This document shows positions 30,728 through 44,483 of a stretch of 64,000 nucleotides of DNA, piece by piece. Within the stretch, counting starts at the first letter, position 1. Every line of letters starts with the position of its first letter. The stretch is from Euglena gracilis (taxonomy: Eukaryota > Euglenida > Euglenophyceae > Euglenales): the NCBI GenBank assembly GCA_039621445.1, contig CP154956.1, positions 51,335,204 through 51,399,203 of the forward strand, read 5' to 3'. The notes beneath the pieces were generated by a model, which searched no databases, had not been told where the DNA came from, and worked only from the letters and a program-made list of their open reading frames with translations. The position numbers and the translations under genes are program-made.

Positions 30728-33700
30728 GTAACCGGTTCGACCTGGCTCAGGCTCAGTTCCAGCTGGGGAACCTGTATGGGGGGGGGTCAGCCAACAGCCT
30801 TTTTCCATCAAGCCCAAAAATTTCCAGCCCTGAACTGGACTCCCTTGGGATGGCTTTAATCAACGCCCTGTCACCTATCCCGTCCACAATGATAAATGAT
30901 TTTTGCAGAGGCATATATCTTTAGCGGATAGTCAAACCTGCGCCATTAGGGGTTGAAATAAAGTGCAAAAACAACCTGGACATATGAAATGCATCAAAAT
31001 AAGTTTGCTTTGGTTTATTCAAAAACAACTTTAAAATTGTGTCCTCAGGGCATTTGATGGTGACCAACATGGCAGCGGATGCACTGGAAATCAACAATGA
31101 AAACATGATCCAATATGTTGCTGCAACAACTCAAGAGCTGATCAACCGCTTATTTCAGCTTCCTGCACTCCCTTCCAAGCAGCATTGAAAAGCGCCCACC
31201 CCACTTTGCCACTCCCACCTTTTTTTGGGGCAGCGCATGAAATTCAGTAAGTGCTTTGACTTTTTGTGAATTGTGCATTTCCATGGTAGCTTCCCCCCAT
31301 TATTTTCCACACAATCCCTTTCATATGCTTTGAACGTTTTTTAAGAAGAAGACATCTGCCCCCATCTCCCATCCATCTCCCGGGGGAGCCTCAGCCCTTT
31401 TTTTCCAGGCAGAAGCCTCTCTTGCCCCCCACGAGTTTTCCATTTTACAGCCACCCCGGGCCACCCAGAAAATTTGATCACAAATTTTCCCCTTTTGGGG
31501 TTCCCGTTTTTGTTTTTTTGGGGTTTCCAGGTTTTGTGGGGCATTTATTTGCATTTGCGCTCCAAACGCCTTTTTCACAAACCCTGTGGCCAGCCATGAA
31601 TTTTTCCAGCCATCCCCAGGGGCCAAGGGCCCCACACCCCCCGGGGTCCTAAAACAGCCCTTATTTTTTTTTGAGCTTCCTGTGTTTCTTGATCCAGTGT
31701 TCATTTTTTATTTTTTTTTTATTTTAATTATTACAAGGCCACAAAAGCAACCCAAAAATTTGATCATGATGGCTAAAAATGGTAATGGCTAAATTTTGGG
31801 GGGGCCAATTTATGGCTTTCTACAGAAGCAAATCACAGGCAAATTTTGATGAGGATCAAATTATTTGCAGCGATCCAAATCCTTGTTACTTAAACTACCC
31901 TAACCCCAGATTTTCCCAGAAGGATCCAGCCTCTAGCCAACCCCCCTGTCCTAAAACAACTGTATGAATTAAGATTTTGTTGATTTTTTTTTGAAGTGTT
32001 CATGAATTTTGCATTTTTTGTTTACATTAATAATGAAGATTTTCATATGGATATTCACATTTTACAAAAGCAAAAAATTATATTCATGATTAAAAATGTA
32101 TTAATTACAATCTTAAAATATAAATTTTCATTGTTACATACATTCATTACATGATACATTCAACCCTATTTCTACAAACAGAAATCACTGAAATACATTA
32201 TTCATTACATTATTTAAGGAAATACACCCCCCCCCCCCCCTACCTGTCCCCACAATGACCCCCCCGATCAGTAGTTCAACCATTATTATTTGCAGAAATG
32301 ATTTTGATAATGTCTGTCGCACATTACAAAAATTGAAAAATTTAAAAATTTGGAAGATTTACATTTATTTTTGTACAAAATTACAAAATTTATAAATATT
32401 GTTTGAACATTATATTACATTGTATTTTTTTATTGTATTGTATTGCCCACCCAACATTTTTTTGACCCCATTACATTACATTATTACAACATTACATGTA
32501 CCCCCACTACACTTACATTTTACATTACATTACATTACATTACATTATTCCAAACATTACATAATTATTACATGTCACATTGTATTATTATTACATACAT
32601 TACATTACATTATTACATTACATTACATTACATTATTGTGTTGTATTGTATTGTATTTTGTTTTATTGTCTTGTATTGTGTTGTATGGTGTTGTATTATT
32701 TTGTATATAATGTATTATATATAATGTAATGTAAAATATTATGTATTCTGCATTGCATAATATGTCACATAATCTAACATACACATCACAAAAATAATCT
32801 GTAAAATATTCAAGATCATCTGCCACATGATATTTGTGATGTATTTTGATTTGTTTGCATGCGAAATATGCAATAATAATATCTTGTATATGCAGCATAA
32901 TAATGATAATGTTAGGTTGAATACTGGTGATGCAGAAATGGAGAGAGCATTTGCACTATTATTTTTATGTTGCTTGAAACCATGTGATGTAGGTCGTGCT
33001 GTTCAGCTTCCAAAGTGTACCACAATTACTCCCCGAGAGAAGCCGGTGTGTCTTGATTTTTTCTTACGTGCCTCCAAGAAGACTCCAGTGAAATTTAACG
33101 GAGCAATGGCACCATACAGGAGGTCATTTAACAACAATAATGTTCATGTTTGTCGCGAGAATGACGTTGCTTAAAGAAGAATGTTTTGATTGGTCTTTCC
33201 CCTGTCTTTTTAAATGCTTTTTTGGTGATTTTTTATTTTTCAAGTTTCTTCAAAAATGAGAGCCATCTCGGCAGCTGGCTTTATCGTTGGAGTTGAAAGA
33301 AGCTTGATTCCGGCCAGTGGCAGCGGAGCATCACCGCCAGCGACGCATGAATCTTTCGCACAACAACGACAACAACAGCAGCAGCAGCAGCAGCAGTGGT
33401 AGCAGCAGCAACATCAACACTCTTCATCGGTGATGCTTTTTGAGTTTTATGTGCACCTCAAAATGTGTCCCTGCCCAGATACGTACCGCCAGGCTGTTGG
33501 GCCTAAATTGACCCCCCCCCCCCATCTCAGTTGACCCCTCCTCTGTTGGACCACCTGACCCCAGGATGATGTCCAATGGTGATGAAGAGAATTCATCCTT
33601 TTATGTGGCTTGCGAGGCCAAGTATGGGGACAGTGGCTCCCTGGGCTGTTGGGCCCAATTTGACCTGGTCAATATCCCCGGGCAGGGGGGCGGGATAGGT

Positions 33701-36700
33701 ATGGTGTACCACACCTTTTTTGACTTGGATCAAATGGTTGCCAGTGCCCCCACCCCCTGCACCAGAGGGGAGGTCCGGACCAACCCTGGAGGGGTACCTG
33801 CCCCCCCCCAAAAGGTCAATTTTTTCTTTCTGGCGCTGGACGCTGAAAATTTTGTTGGCAAAATATTTCGTTTTGCCCAAAAGCGACTAAAATGGCACTT
33901 TTGGCCGATTTTGGGGAGGAGGACAAAATTTTCCGGCTCGGCGCAAAGCATTGGGCCGAATTTTGGTGACCCGGACTGCGCCATTGTACAGGAGGGGGGG
34001 GGGCGAAAGCTATCTTCAGGAAACCTTTCAATTATGTGGCTGGCTCCATTGCTGGTGAAATGTATATGAAATTACAAAGAGGAGCAAGCACCTCCAGACA
34101 CTTCATATACTGGTGCTGTTTGTAGGCGGGCTTTGTCGGGCTTTGAACACTGGAGGTGGGGTCCCAGCCACATTGTTTGGAGGGATTTGAACGGCAGCTT
34201 CATACGTGTGGGGTTCGGTCTCCAAACCATCGGTAGGCGGTCCCAGCAACTCCCCAATTCACCGGTTTTTTGCGGGGTTTTCCGGATGCAAGTTATAAAA
34301 ATCTGGTTAATGACAAATAATTAGATTAGGGTTACCATTTTAGGCCACAATTTAGGCCAAATTTTAGGCTTGTTTCAGGCCAAAATGGCAGCCTTCAACC
34401 ACTGCCTCCCCCCCACCCCCCCCCCCCCCAGCTGTGTTTACTTGAATGGGTTATGACTGCCGTTAGCCAAAAGGGATTCGAGTTAAGCCAAAAAAAAATT
34501 CAAAATATTAACCTAAAATTGGGCCTAGCCTTGATTTCCAAACCCCAAAAACTCTACTCTTTTTCAATTAACCCAAAGCCCCACCACTTTCCACCCACCG
34601 TACTACACACTACTGCCTCGTGGGCTCAGGGGCCAGGGAATATACTTTTAGCGAGGGGGGGGGTCCGATTTCCCACGTTTAACTTCCGGGCCCCCCCCCC
34701 TCCAAAGGCTCCAGCCGAATTTTAGGCCTAATATTTAGTGTTGTTCGCCTTCAAAACGTAATCCAAACCCAAAGATGTTTGGGAAGCCCATATTGGGGGG
34801 TCCCCCCGCCTGGGGTGGTGAGTGGTCTGAACCCCCCCCCAGATGTTTGGAGGGGGGTTAGACCCCTTGGCATTGGCATTGGCAAAAAACTGCAAAAATT
34901 TTTCCGTCCACACAAAGTTAGAAAATAAATTTGTTTTCTTCACAGTGGCACTTTTGGAGTTTTGTATTTGGGAAAAAAACCACAAAAATCCAAAAATGAG
35001 CACTTTTAGATTTATTTTCAATTAACCCAAATCCACCACTAGATTCCCAAAAATGACTTCCCCCCTACTTATCTGGGGCTCTTGGTGGGAAACAACAGGG
35101 AATAACTTCAGTCCCCCACTTCTTTAGCGAGGGGGGGGGGGGGGGGGTCCGATTTCCCACGTTTAACTTCTGGGCCCTCCCCTCCCAAAGTAGCCAAAGG
35201 CTCCAGCCGAATTTTAGGCCTAATATTTAGTGTTGCGGCATAATAACTTCGCCTTCAAAACGTAATTCAAACCCAAAGTTGTTTGGGAAGCCCATATTGT
35301 GGTGGGCAGTTGGGGGGTCCCCCCCGCCTGGTGAGTGGTCTGAACCCCCCCCCCATGTTTGGAGTGTCCAGACCCCTTGGCATTGGCATTGGCAAAAAAC
35401 TGCAAAAAATTTTCCGTCACACAGCACTGGAAAGATAAAAATTTTGTTTGTTTTCTTCACTTTTTAGTTGTGCACATTTCTTGGTTTTTGGTGTTTCATC
35501 ATGGGAAAAAAACCACAAAAATCCAAAAATGAGCACTTTTAGATTTATTTTCAATCAAAAATCAGGTTTTTTCCCAAAAATTTTGGCCTTGTATCTGGCC
35601 CCTTTGACCGTCACAGAGCCGAAAACTTCCCAGTCCCTTACTGTTTCGAGGTCGGAGGAAGGGTCTGACCCCCCCCCCCGGTCCAGGAGGGGCTTCATTA
35701 AAAGTCAGGTCAGGGTCAGGGTCCAGGGTCGGGGATAAGAATAGGGTTAGGTCCAGGAATTCCATATGAGCAGGGTGTATGGGTTAGAGGAGAGGGGACC
35801 CCCCCAACCCCGGGTCCTGCTGGGGGTATTTTGGTCTTTTTTTTTTTTTGTTTTTTCTTTTCCTCACACATTTGAGTGCGGGGTGTGGGGGGGACCTCAT
35901 TCTAGTTAGACTGCTCTATGCCTGATGGCTCCTCCGCAGATGAGTCCCATCCCAATGTGAGGGTGGGGGTTCCATGTCCTGCCTTTACATTTCTGCGATA
36001 ACTATCACCCCACTTTTTACTCTTCAGATTCCTTACATTTTTGTATATTTTTCCCTGTGTTGCGCGTTTTTTATTTTTTGGTTATTATTTTTTTTATATT
36101 TTTACTCTGCTTTTAGAAGTTGAGAAGTAACCAGCAATAAATGACGCCCCATCAACACAGCTAAAACCCTAGCCCGAAGTCCCCAAAATGTTGGCCCTTT
36201 TCAATTTGTCTGGATTTCCTTTTCTGTTTATCTTCTTTATTTCTTGCACCTTTTTCATGAATCCTGGGGTTCGTCCTGCCAGGGCCAGGGTAATAAGTGA
36301 GCGAGCCGAGGGGGGGGGGGGGGGCTGGAACTCAAATTTTCACGAACCTTTGCGCCTGAAACCTTGTGTTTTTATCATATTTTTTTTGTCAGTTTGTCAA
36401 AAAAATCACCTGAAACGCGGGTTTGGGGCCTTTTCTGAAGCCTCTCAAAATTTTTCTGGCTCTTTCGCAAGGTTTTTTTTCTCCTCAGGGACGGGGGATT
36501 CAGGACCACTCCCTCCCCCCCTGCTCGTTTAATACCCTGGCCAGGACCAAAGTTTTGGGTCACCAGCACCCGTATGTTTTGCTGCAAGGGGTTCTTGCGC
36601 ATGTGGAGCCAAAGAGAACAAGTTTTGTGGAAGCACTCTTCTCTGTGTTTTGCACTGCTTGCGTGGATCAAAGCCACCAAATGATGCTGCAAGGACCCAC

Positions 36701-39700
36701 CTGCAGTTTTCAAACCCTACAGGAACAGACACATCATGTGTGACAACTCCACAAAGTTTCCAACTGGACGTGGTTGGTGGTGGCGAAGTGGTGGTGGCGC
36801 CGGGCTTCCATTTTTTCCCCCATCTGGAATCGTGTTATTTTAGTATTCCTCTCACATGGAGCACAACTGTTTTTTGTTTCTTGGATTTTTTTTTAGGGTG
36901 GGACGTTCAAATTTTCTGGGATTATGCCCGCATTGTTCCCAGTTGCCAAAGCAAAAATCGAAGACCAAGTGGCAGCTGTTTGCCGAAAGGAAAGGAATCA
37001 AGAAGCGAAAGAGGATGACCCGGGTCTTTGATGAGGACATTGGCGATTGGGTATCGACTTATGGCAGAGGTAAGAAGATGGCTGAAAAGTCAAAGGATTG
37101 GGTGAGAGAAGTGAAGGAGGGATATGTTCCGAAAGGTGCGCTGCTGTGTACATTTTTTATTTTGTACCTTCCAATGTTTTTAACTTTTGTTTGGGAAGCA
37201 AATTGCTAAAGGATCACATTCTCTGTCAGGTGTCCCAGGGAATGTCTTAAACCATGGATTTGGATAATCGCATGCTTTGTTTTATATTAAAATCCTTGAA
37301 GGATAGCCAAGAAAGTAAATCCTGCATGCAAAAAAAAATCGGAATGTGTGACAGTATCACATCTTTTCGCCACAGTGGAAGGTGGTGATCCTTTCCTGGA
37401 CTCGGAAATGGAAAAAAAATCCAAGGTTACGAAGCAGAAGGAGCGCGAACGAAAGAACAAGATCCGGCAAGCTGCTGTCAAAAGAACAAGTCTCGCATAC
37501 AAAGGTTTGTTTGGGTGTGTGGCGGTGTTTGGGTGGGACTGCAGGGAAGCACCAACAGTAGAAATTGCCAAAATGACATTTTTTTTTAAAAAAAAGATAG
37601 CTTCAAACGACTTTTTCGACCTTTTTTTTTACATTCTAGCGTAGCTCCTAAAGAATTTTTCCATGCAACTTTTCCATGCAATAAATGCAACTTTGCATTT
37701 ATTTTTGTTTTTCTGCGTTCTTTTGTGTCATTTTTTTTTGAGGGTCCATGTGGCGTCCCCCCAAATTTTAAATGGCTTAAAGTTGCCAAAAATGAGAAAA
37801 TCTATGGCTGAAAGTTCTTAGGCGGCCGGGTTCGTATTTAAGCTTTTTTATTTTGATTTGCGCACTTGCGCAAATTTCTGATTTTTTTTGATTCTTTTTT
37901 GATTCGGCTGTATGACTCCGGGGGGTTTGAAAACATGTTGACAAGAGAGTGCAAAAAAATGAGCGAAATTCTGTTTTTGGCGGAATGACCCCCGGGACTT
38001 TGGCGAAAAATGGTGTTTTTGAGGTGTGCAAAAATGGACTTTGTACGTCGAAACCCCCAGGACCTTCCCCCCTGGAAGCAAAAAAAGACGCAAAAAAGCG
38101 GCAAAGGAATGGGACCTTTACTGCCCTTGTTCCTCCTTTCGGCTGTGTCCCCGGGTATGCCCGAGCTGCCGGCGGTGTGCGTCCTGGGTGTTTGCCGGAC
38201 TGCTTTGCTTGCGGCGCCTTGGTGTAGTGTTTTTGGGTTGTTTGTTAAAGCGCGGGGAGGAGGTGCCGGGGGGGTGTGGGTGTGGTGTGACCAAGTCGGC
38301 GGGAAGGGCGCAGGGGAAGGAAGGAAAGTCTGGGGCGTTTGGCAAGGGAAGCGCAGAGGGGAAGAAATAGGGTCCGCAGGGAATGAAGGGGACGGGCGTC
38401 TCCCACCCGGCTTATACCCGGGATCTGCACAACCAGTTGTGTGGCAAAGAACAAAGCGGAAGAAGCCCAACCCTTGAAGGACAAAATTGTGTTTATTTGC
38501 GCAAATGCACGCACCAACATGTTTATGTTTATTTGCGCATTTGCGCAAATAAACATAAACATGTCCTTCAAGGATTGGGCTTTAGTACCCATGAACTGAC
38601 GCTGTTGAGAAACGGCGTGACAAAGGAGCTGTGGGTGCGCAGACCAACGGGCCGTCCAGTTGGTGGGTTTGTCACACTGTTTGTCGACGCGCAATCTTAT
38701 GGGCGCAAATGCGCGCACAAACTAAATTATGTTAATGCGCGCATTTGCGCAAATAAACACAAAGAAGAACGGTGTGACAAAAACACAACTGTCAAACACC
38801 AGCAGCAGATGTGGTTCATTTGCGCAAATGCGCGCATCACATTGTTTGTGGGCGCAAATGCGCAAATACACTGCATGAAGAAACTGCACAATTTACGGTT
38901 ATGTTTATTTGCGCATTTGCGCCCCAAAAACAACGTGATGCGCGTAAATGCGCAAATATACAACCAATGGAGTAGTAAAAACGACTTCATTTGGCCCTCC
39001 TACTGCTACCCTTAGTGGCTTCTGAATGGGTTGAAAGCAAATGAACACACCGTCTCCTCCGGCACATGGTGTTATGGTGCCGTTTTTGGACCATTGACAG
39101 GTCCCACAAAAGATGGAGACAGAGGATCTCCTGAAGTTGGTGCGCAGCCACCCAGTAACGGTACACGTCCACCGGCACCAATTTTTGGGTCCCAAAGGCA
39201 CTGCCGTTGGCCCACGGCCTCGGCTCCGCTGTTGCAGTCCCATCAGCTGTTGATGCTTCAGCACCCACCAGACCGGCATCGACCTCCCCAGTGCAACAAC
39301 ACCCAGCTTTAGCGGCCACGTTATACCCCGCAACCAGGGCGTGAGACTGGGGGGACGACGTGGTGCCAGTGCATGGCAATTAACAGCCGGAGAAAGGTAG
39401 CCCTCAAACACCTGTTATTTTGGATGTAAGGAAGTCTTGAACCTTTACCACTGGATTGGGTGCATCAAGCGGTGGGACTCACTCCCCCCAAATTATGCAC
39501 AAAAACTGGTGTGTTTTACGTTTTTCAAGGGGAAAATGGTGGAGAATAACCATAAAACGGACTCTGGCCCGACACATTCCAGGTATTTCAGGTGCCAAAG
39601 TTTGACTTCTTGTAACGCAGTACTGTTGCAGAAAAGGTGTCCAACAGTCACAGGTCGTTTGCACGTCATCAATTCATTACGTTTAACTGCCAAACAGATG

Positions 39701-42157
39701 ACGCCAAAACAACAGGCCGTTCGGGCTTGGGAACAGCAGTGCAAATGTACACATATAAGACAGGCAAATTTTGGTCAGTGAGATGCCGTGTTCCAGTGAG
39801 CATTACACACCACCTCTCACCACAAATTTCATCACCACGTAATCGTGGTGCAAATCAACGGTTGGCGTGTGGAATTGTGTTTGCGAGCTGTCACGCACGA
39901 GGAGATGGTTCCACGCAACTGATGTGTGTTGGTGCGCGTATTTGCACGCACAAACAAACTTTGTTTATGTGCCCTAAGGCTCCTACGAGCGCATCATTTT
40001 GAAGCGGTGTATTAAATGTTTATGCACGCATTTGCGCGAATGCACGCACAAACGTAATTTTGTTTATTTGTGCAAATGCGCGCACCAACACGCCCATCAT
40101 GTTTTAAAACCTCGTAGGGTCATGGTCCTCATTGGTGTCTTTTAACATGGAAAGTAAAAATACATGTTTGTGGGCGCATTTGCGCAAATAAACATAAACA
40201 TGTTGGTGCGCGCATTTGCGCAAATGCGCGCATAAACATTTAATACACCGTCAGTTTGCTTATGCGTGCATTTGTGCCCACCAACGTGCATTTTCAATTT
40301 CAATGTTTTGCGTTATATTTGCGAAATGCGCCCACAAACACAATTGTTTTTATTGCGCAAATGCGCGTATAAACACACATCAGTTGCGTGACGGCTGGCT
40401 GACGTAGTCTGTGGTGTGTGATCTAATGAGGCTCCGTGTGTTCTTACCGGTGGCGGCAGTATCCAAGTCAGTTCAACCAGCACGTCAGCCCCATTTCCAA
40501 GTGTTGTAGCAAGGGGTGTGTGCCTCTCTCCTGTTTGATGTACAAGAGCACCAATCTCACCATCAGCCCTATTAACGTCACTCGGTAAGCTGCTGGCGTA
40601 TCAACCTGCCGGGAGTTAATCCCCTCCTATAAAGCGGTGTCACAGTTCATAAATTGTGTTCCGTGTGTCAGGGTGCAGGGTCCAGGAATTTCGTAAATTT
40701 GCGCATTTTGCGCAAATGCGCAAATTCTAAATAAAAAACCCTTAAGTGCGAATCCTGTCGCCTAAGAAGTTTTTTTTTCCTTCCAAATTCCAATCAGATG
40801 TCATTCTTGGGTGTGATGCAAAGATTGCAACAGAGCTCCTGTTGTTTCCCACCTGTTTGCAAACTGTGGTGTCCATACATGTGTGTTCATACCCACCCAA
40901 GTTGAAACGTTCCAAACCCATCCACGGCAGATCAAACAAATCATTTGCCTCAAAGGGCGCCACCCTTTAACGTTTTTGCTTGCTGGCCAACACCTCTGTG
41001 GCCCGAAGGGTGTGAGAAAGCCTCCAGGTGCAAAGGACATGGGGTGTCAGGTTATTGGAACCAACTTTTGGCCCTGCCCCCCCCCCGCCAGGTTATTTGG
41101 GCCCTTTTTTTCAGCGTCGTAAAGGAATTTTGCCGAAAAGGGGGGTGCCAAGTTACTGGAACCATCTTTTTTGCCCCCCCCCCCCCGCCAGGTTATTCGG
41201 CCCCCGCCAGGAGCAAGGGGGCCGCCAGGTTGTTTGGGGGGGGGGTTACTGAACTCAAAGTCAAAAGCCTCAAATGTGCAAAAAAAATCAGCTCATTTTT
41301 GACGAGTTTTTTTTTTTGAAACCACAAAACTAAAACATTGCAGCGCTTAGGCATGCACCTTGGGCATTTCAAAGTCTTTCTCAACTCTTTGGGCCTGGAC
41401 CTTTTATGTACGACAATTGACAGAGTTCTCCAAACAGTCCAATGATCTCAGTCGCGCGGGAAACCCACAATTTTCAAAACCTATTTCAAAATCCACACAG
41501 GGTGACCAAATGGGCTGACCGGCCACATGACCTCTAGAGCACCACCTGGCACTTGAAATTGCCGCGCAGGAATGGGGTGGACGGGACCCAGATCTTGTTT
41601 AATTTGGTGAAATTCTGCTTTCCTGGGTGCCAAACCAGGGGGAATAAAAACGATGTTTCAGAGGGCCAAAAACACCAAATTTTGGCCTTTCCCCTGAGTT
41701 TCAGCCCCGGAAAAAGGTGAAGTTTTTGATTTCGACGCCCCGCCCAGTTGTAAGATCCGGGTGGTGTGATGCGCGGGCTGTGAGTCCAGCAGGTGCCCGG
41801 GAGACTTGGGTCTTTTTCCACTTTGAAGTTCATCATCAGAGTGTGTAAATTGGGGAAAGCTGTTAATTTTAGGATGTAGGCTTGTGTTCAGATTCTCCCA
41901 AAAAGTTCTTCCTGAATCTGGGCCCAATTTCACACCTAATTTTTTGGCGAAATCGCAACCTTATCGTATTCCTGATTATGTCCCACTCTGTACACCCAAA
42001 CCCCAATCGTAACCGCAAAAAATTAAGAATTACGGAAGCACCTGTTGGCAGGGTATTTAGCATTGGTTTTGTCCAGGGGTCAAGGGGTTCGGTCCGACCA
42101 CCGCCCCCGGCCGGCCTGAAACCCCCCAGAACCAAAAAAAAAGAAGTTCTTTTTTCC

Positions 42158-42235
<78 letters not shown>

Positions 42236-44446
42236 TATATAATACATGCGCATATATTTGTTGTTTTTTGAAAAAGTGTGCAAGAATGCAAATTCCAATT
42301 TTTTTTCTGGCCTTTTGTGCCAAGCTTTTTTTCCTCACAGGGAGGTTCGACCCCCACCCCATCATCCAGGGGTCCAGACCCCCCCCCCTTCATTTGGTAC
42401 CCTGCCTGCCAGATTCACACCCAGGGTTGAACGAAAATCCCTGAAATCTCCTGCTCCTGCGCCGTAATGGGGAATCTACCACCACCCTTTCTTGTATCTC
42501 CAGCAACGTAGATTTTTAGAGCTATTTTTTGAATTGCCATCGTGGGTGGTGGGGTGACCAGGCTGTCCCACACAACCCCCACACACACCCTGCATCACAC
42601 TACAGACCCTAACCCCATCAAGCCATTGCCCCCTGGGGGTTATTGGCATGAGGCTGCCTTGAAAGTTTCATGCACCAAGGAGCAAAGTGGTGATAGCTCT
42701 CACAGTGTGGTCCAATTTGGGCTATGAAAGCTGCGCGGCAGTGGATTGGGGCACTGCCATGTCAGGGGTTCGGGTTTTTTACAAGAACAAGGGGAGGGAA
42801 GCACCTTCCTAGTCGGCAAGGCTTTCGAGTGCATTCGAAACAGCCCCTTGGAGAAACCCTTACCACATTCTTACATGTCGATGTAAAAATACATAAAACA
42901 AATTTGGCAGTGAGATCAATTTGCATTATTTTTTGAGAATTTCTTTGTTTGGTAATCATTGATGACTCGTTCCACAGACACAATCAGCAAGCTTGCAACT
43001 GCCTCGCATGGGAAATTCGACAAGTGGACTTAATGGATGTGCACTTCTTCCCACATGGATTTTGCCCCCTGACCAACCAGTATTCACCTGGTCCATTCTT
43101 GCTGCTTTGAAGTGATTTTGGCGAAGTTTTTTGAATTTAATTCAGGTCTAACCTTCAGCTTTTTCTCTCTCTGATGTGTTATCGATGCATTCTGAATGCC
43201 GTAATCATCTTTATACACGATAAAATGAGATATCACCCCTTATTCCACCCTTCTTTTAATTGTTGATTTTGTGTTCAATTTTGTGTTATATTTTGTATTT
43301 TTTTTGTAATATTAGTTACCATCTATCTATGTGTATGTATCTATCTGTCTATCTATGTATCCATCCATCCATCCATCCGTCCATCCATCCATCCACCCAT
43401 CCATCCATCCATCCTCCATCCATCCATCCATCCATCCATCCATCCATCCATCCATCCATCCATCCATCCATCCATCCATCCATCCATCCATCCATCCATC
43501 CATCCATCCATCCATCCATCCATCCATCCATCCATCCATCCATCCATCCATCCATTTATATGTCTATCTCTGCAATATTTTTTTCATTCTACATGTATAT
43601 GTTATATCTATAGCACATAAACAATACAGTATAATACATATGTAATATGCATGCCCGCTGGGGGGGGTGAGTGGAGAAAATGCCACGGGAAGGTCTGGGA
43701 CAAAACTACCTTCAGGATTTTCCGGTCGATTTGGAAAGTAACCTGATTTCGTGTTTGTCCGAAATTTCTGTGGAGCTTTATGTCAACCCTTGAAATACAT
43801 CTGTGAGTCATAGTGATTGTAATGACAATACGGTTTTCAAAATATCCAAATAAAAACGTTTTAACTCATTTTCCTCTTTTTGTTAATATTGAGTTTGGAA
43901 TTCACCTTACCATGCCCCCCCCCCCCGAGCTATTCCGTCCCCATGACCCTTTACGACCCAATGGGAACAGTGCCGGGGGGGGGGGGCCCAGGTCCCCCCT
44001 CCCGAGCTGTTCCCATACCCCAACCTCGGACACCCCAACAAGGGGCATTTTGGGCATCTTTTTGATGTTCGCAAATGATGGCCCTTTTTTTCTATCTTTG
44101 CCAAAAAGCATTTTTTTCAAACGTCCAAAAACGATTTTTGACCACTTTTTGCGCTTTCTTCATAAAAAAAAGTGCTATCATAGTGAGCTGTTCCCATCCC
44201 CTTTTTGGGAATAGCTCGAGGGGGGGGAACAGCTTGGGGGGGCATTGTATTCAAGTTTGGTGCAATTTCTAACCCTTACCCTAACCCATTCAAACGTATT
44301 TCCTCAAAAAAGTGGTTCTATGCCGTCCAGGTTTTCCTCCCTATTGGACATTTTGGAGTATTTCCTGCGTTATAAGTTCCTCCAATAAGGTGTATTTCTG
44401 TGAATAATGATTTTTCATGATGATATTACAGATTATTTTTTTCTTC

Positions 44447-44483
<37 letters not shown>

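Larger units (their letters stand above)
33046..36942 (+). other. Large RRS1 intron 3, repeat-filled
   Basis: About 3.9 kb between exons 3 and 4. It contains the CAG microsatellite, a tandem duplication with period 475 bp (34650-35555), T-rich blocks near 36040-36110 and a G run at 36310. Open frames of 60-170 codons exist, but none shows a known domain. Confidence 0.55.

Noticed and set aside
30760-30780. FQLGNL at 30760 as the RRS1 FDLGNL exon
   Set aside because: Its donor (CT|GTATGG) is out of phase with the next exon. The earlier FDF-G ending at 30727 fits in phase and gives FDFGHL.
32399-32724. Tyr/His/Ile-rich frames in ATTAC repeats
   Set aside because: Microsatellite translation.
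38010-38480. 155-codon frame after RRS1 exon 5 as a continuation exon
   Set aside because: No resemblance to the RRS1 C-terminus, phase not fitting, and low-complexity start.
43327-43645. Several frames over the ATCC microsatellite on both strands (His-Pro-Ser-Ile or Trp-Met-Asp-Gly repeats)
   Set aside because: They exist only because a 4-bp repeat has no stop codons; no biological signal.
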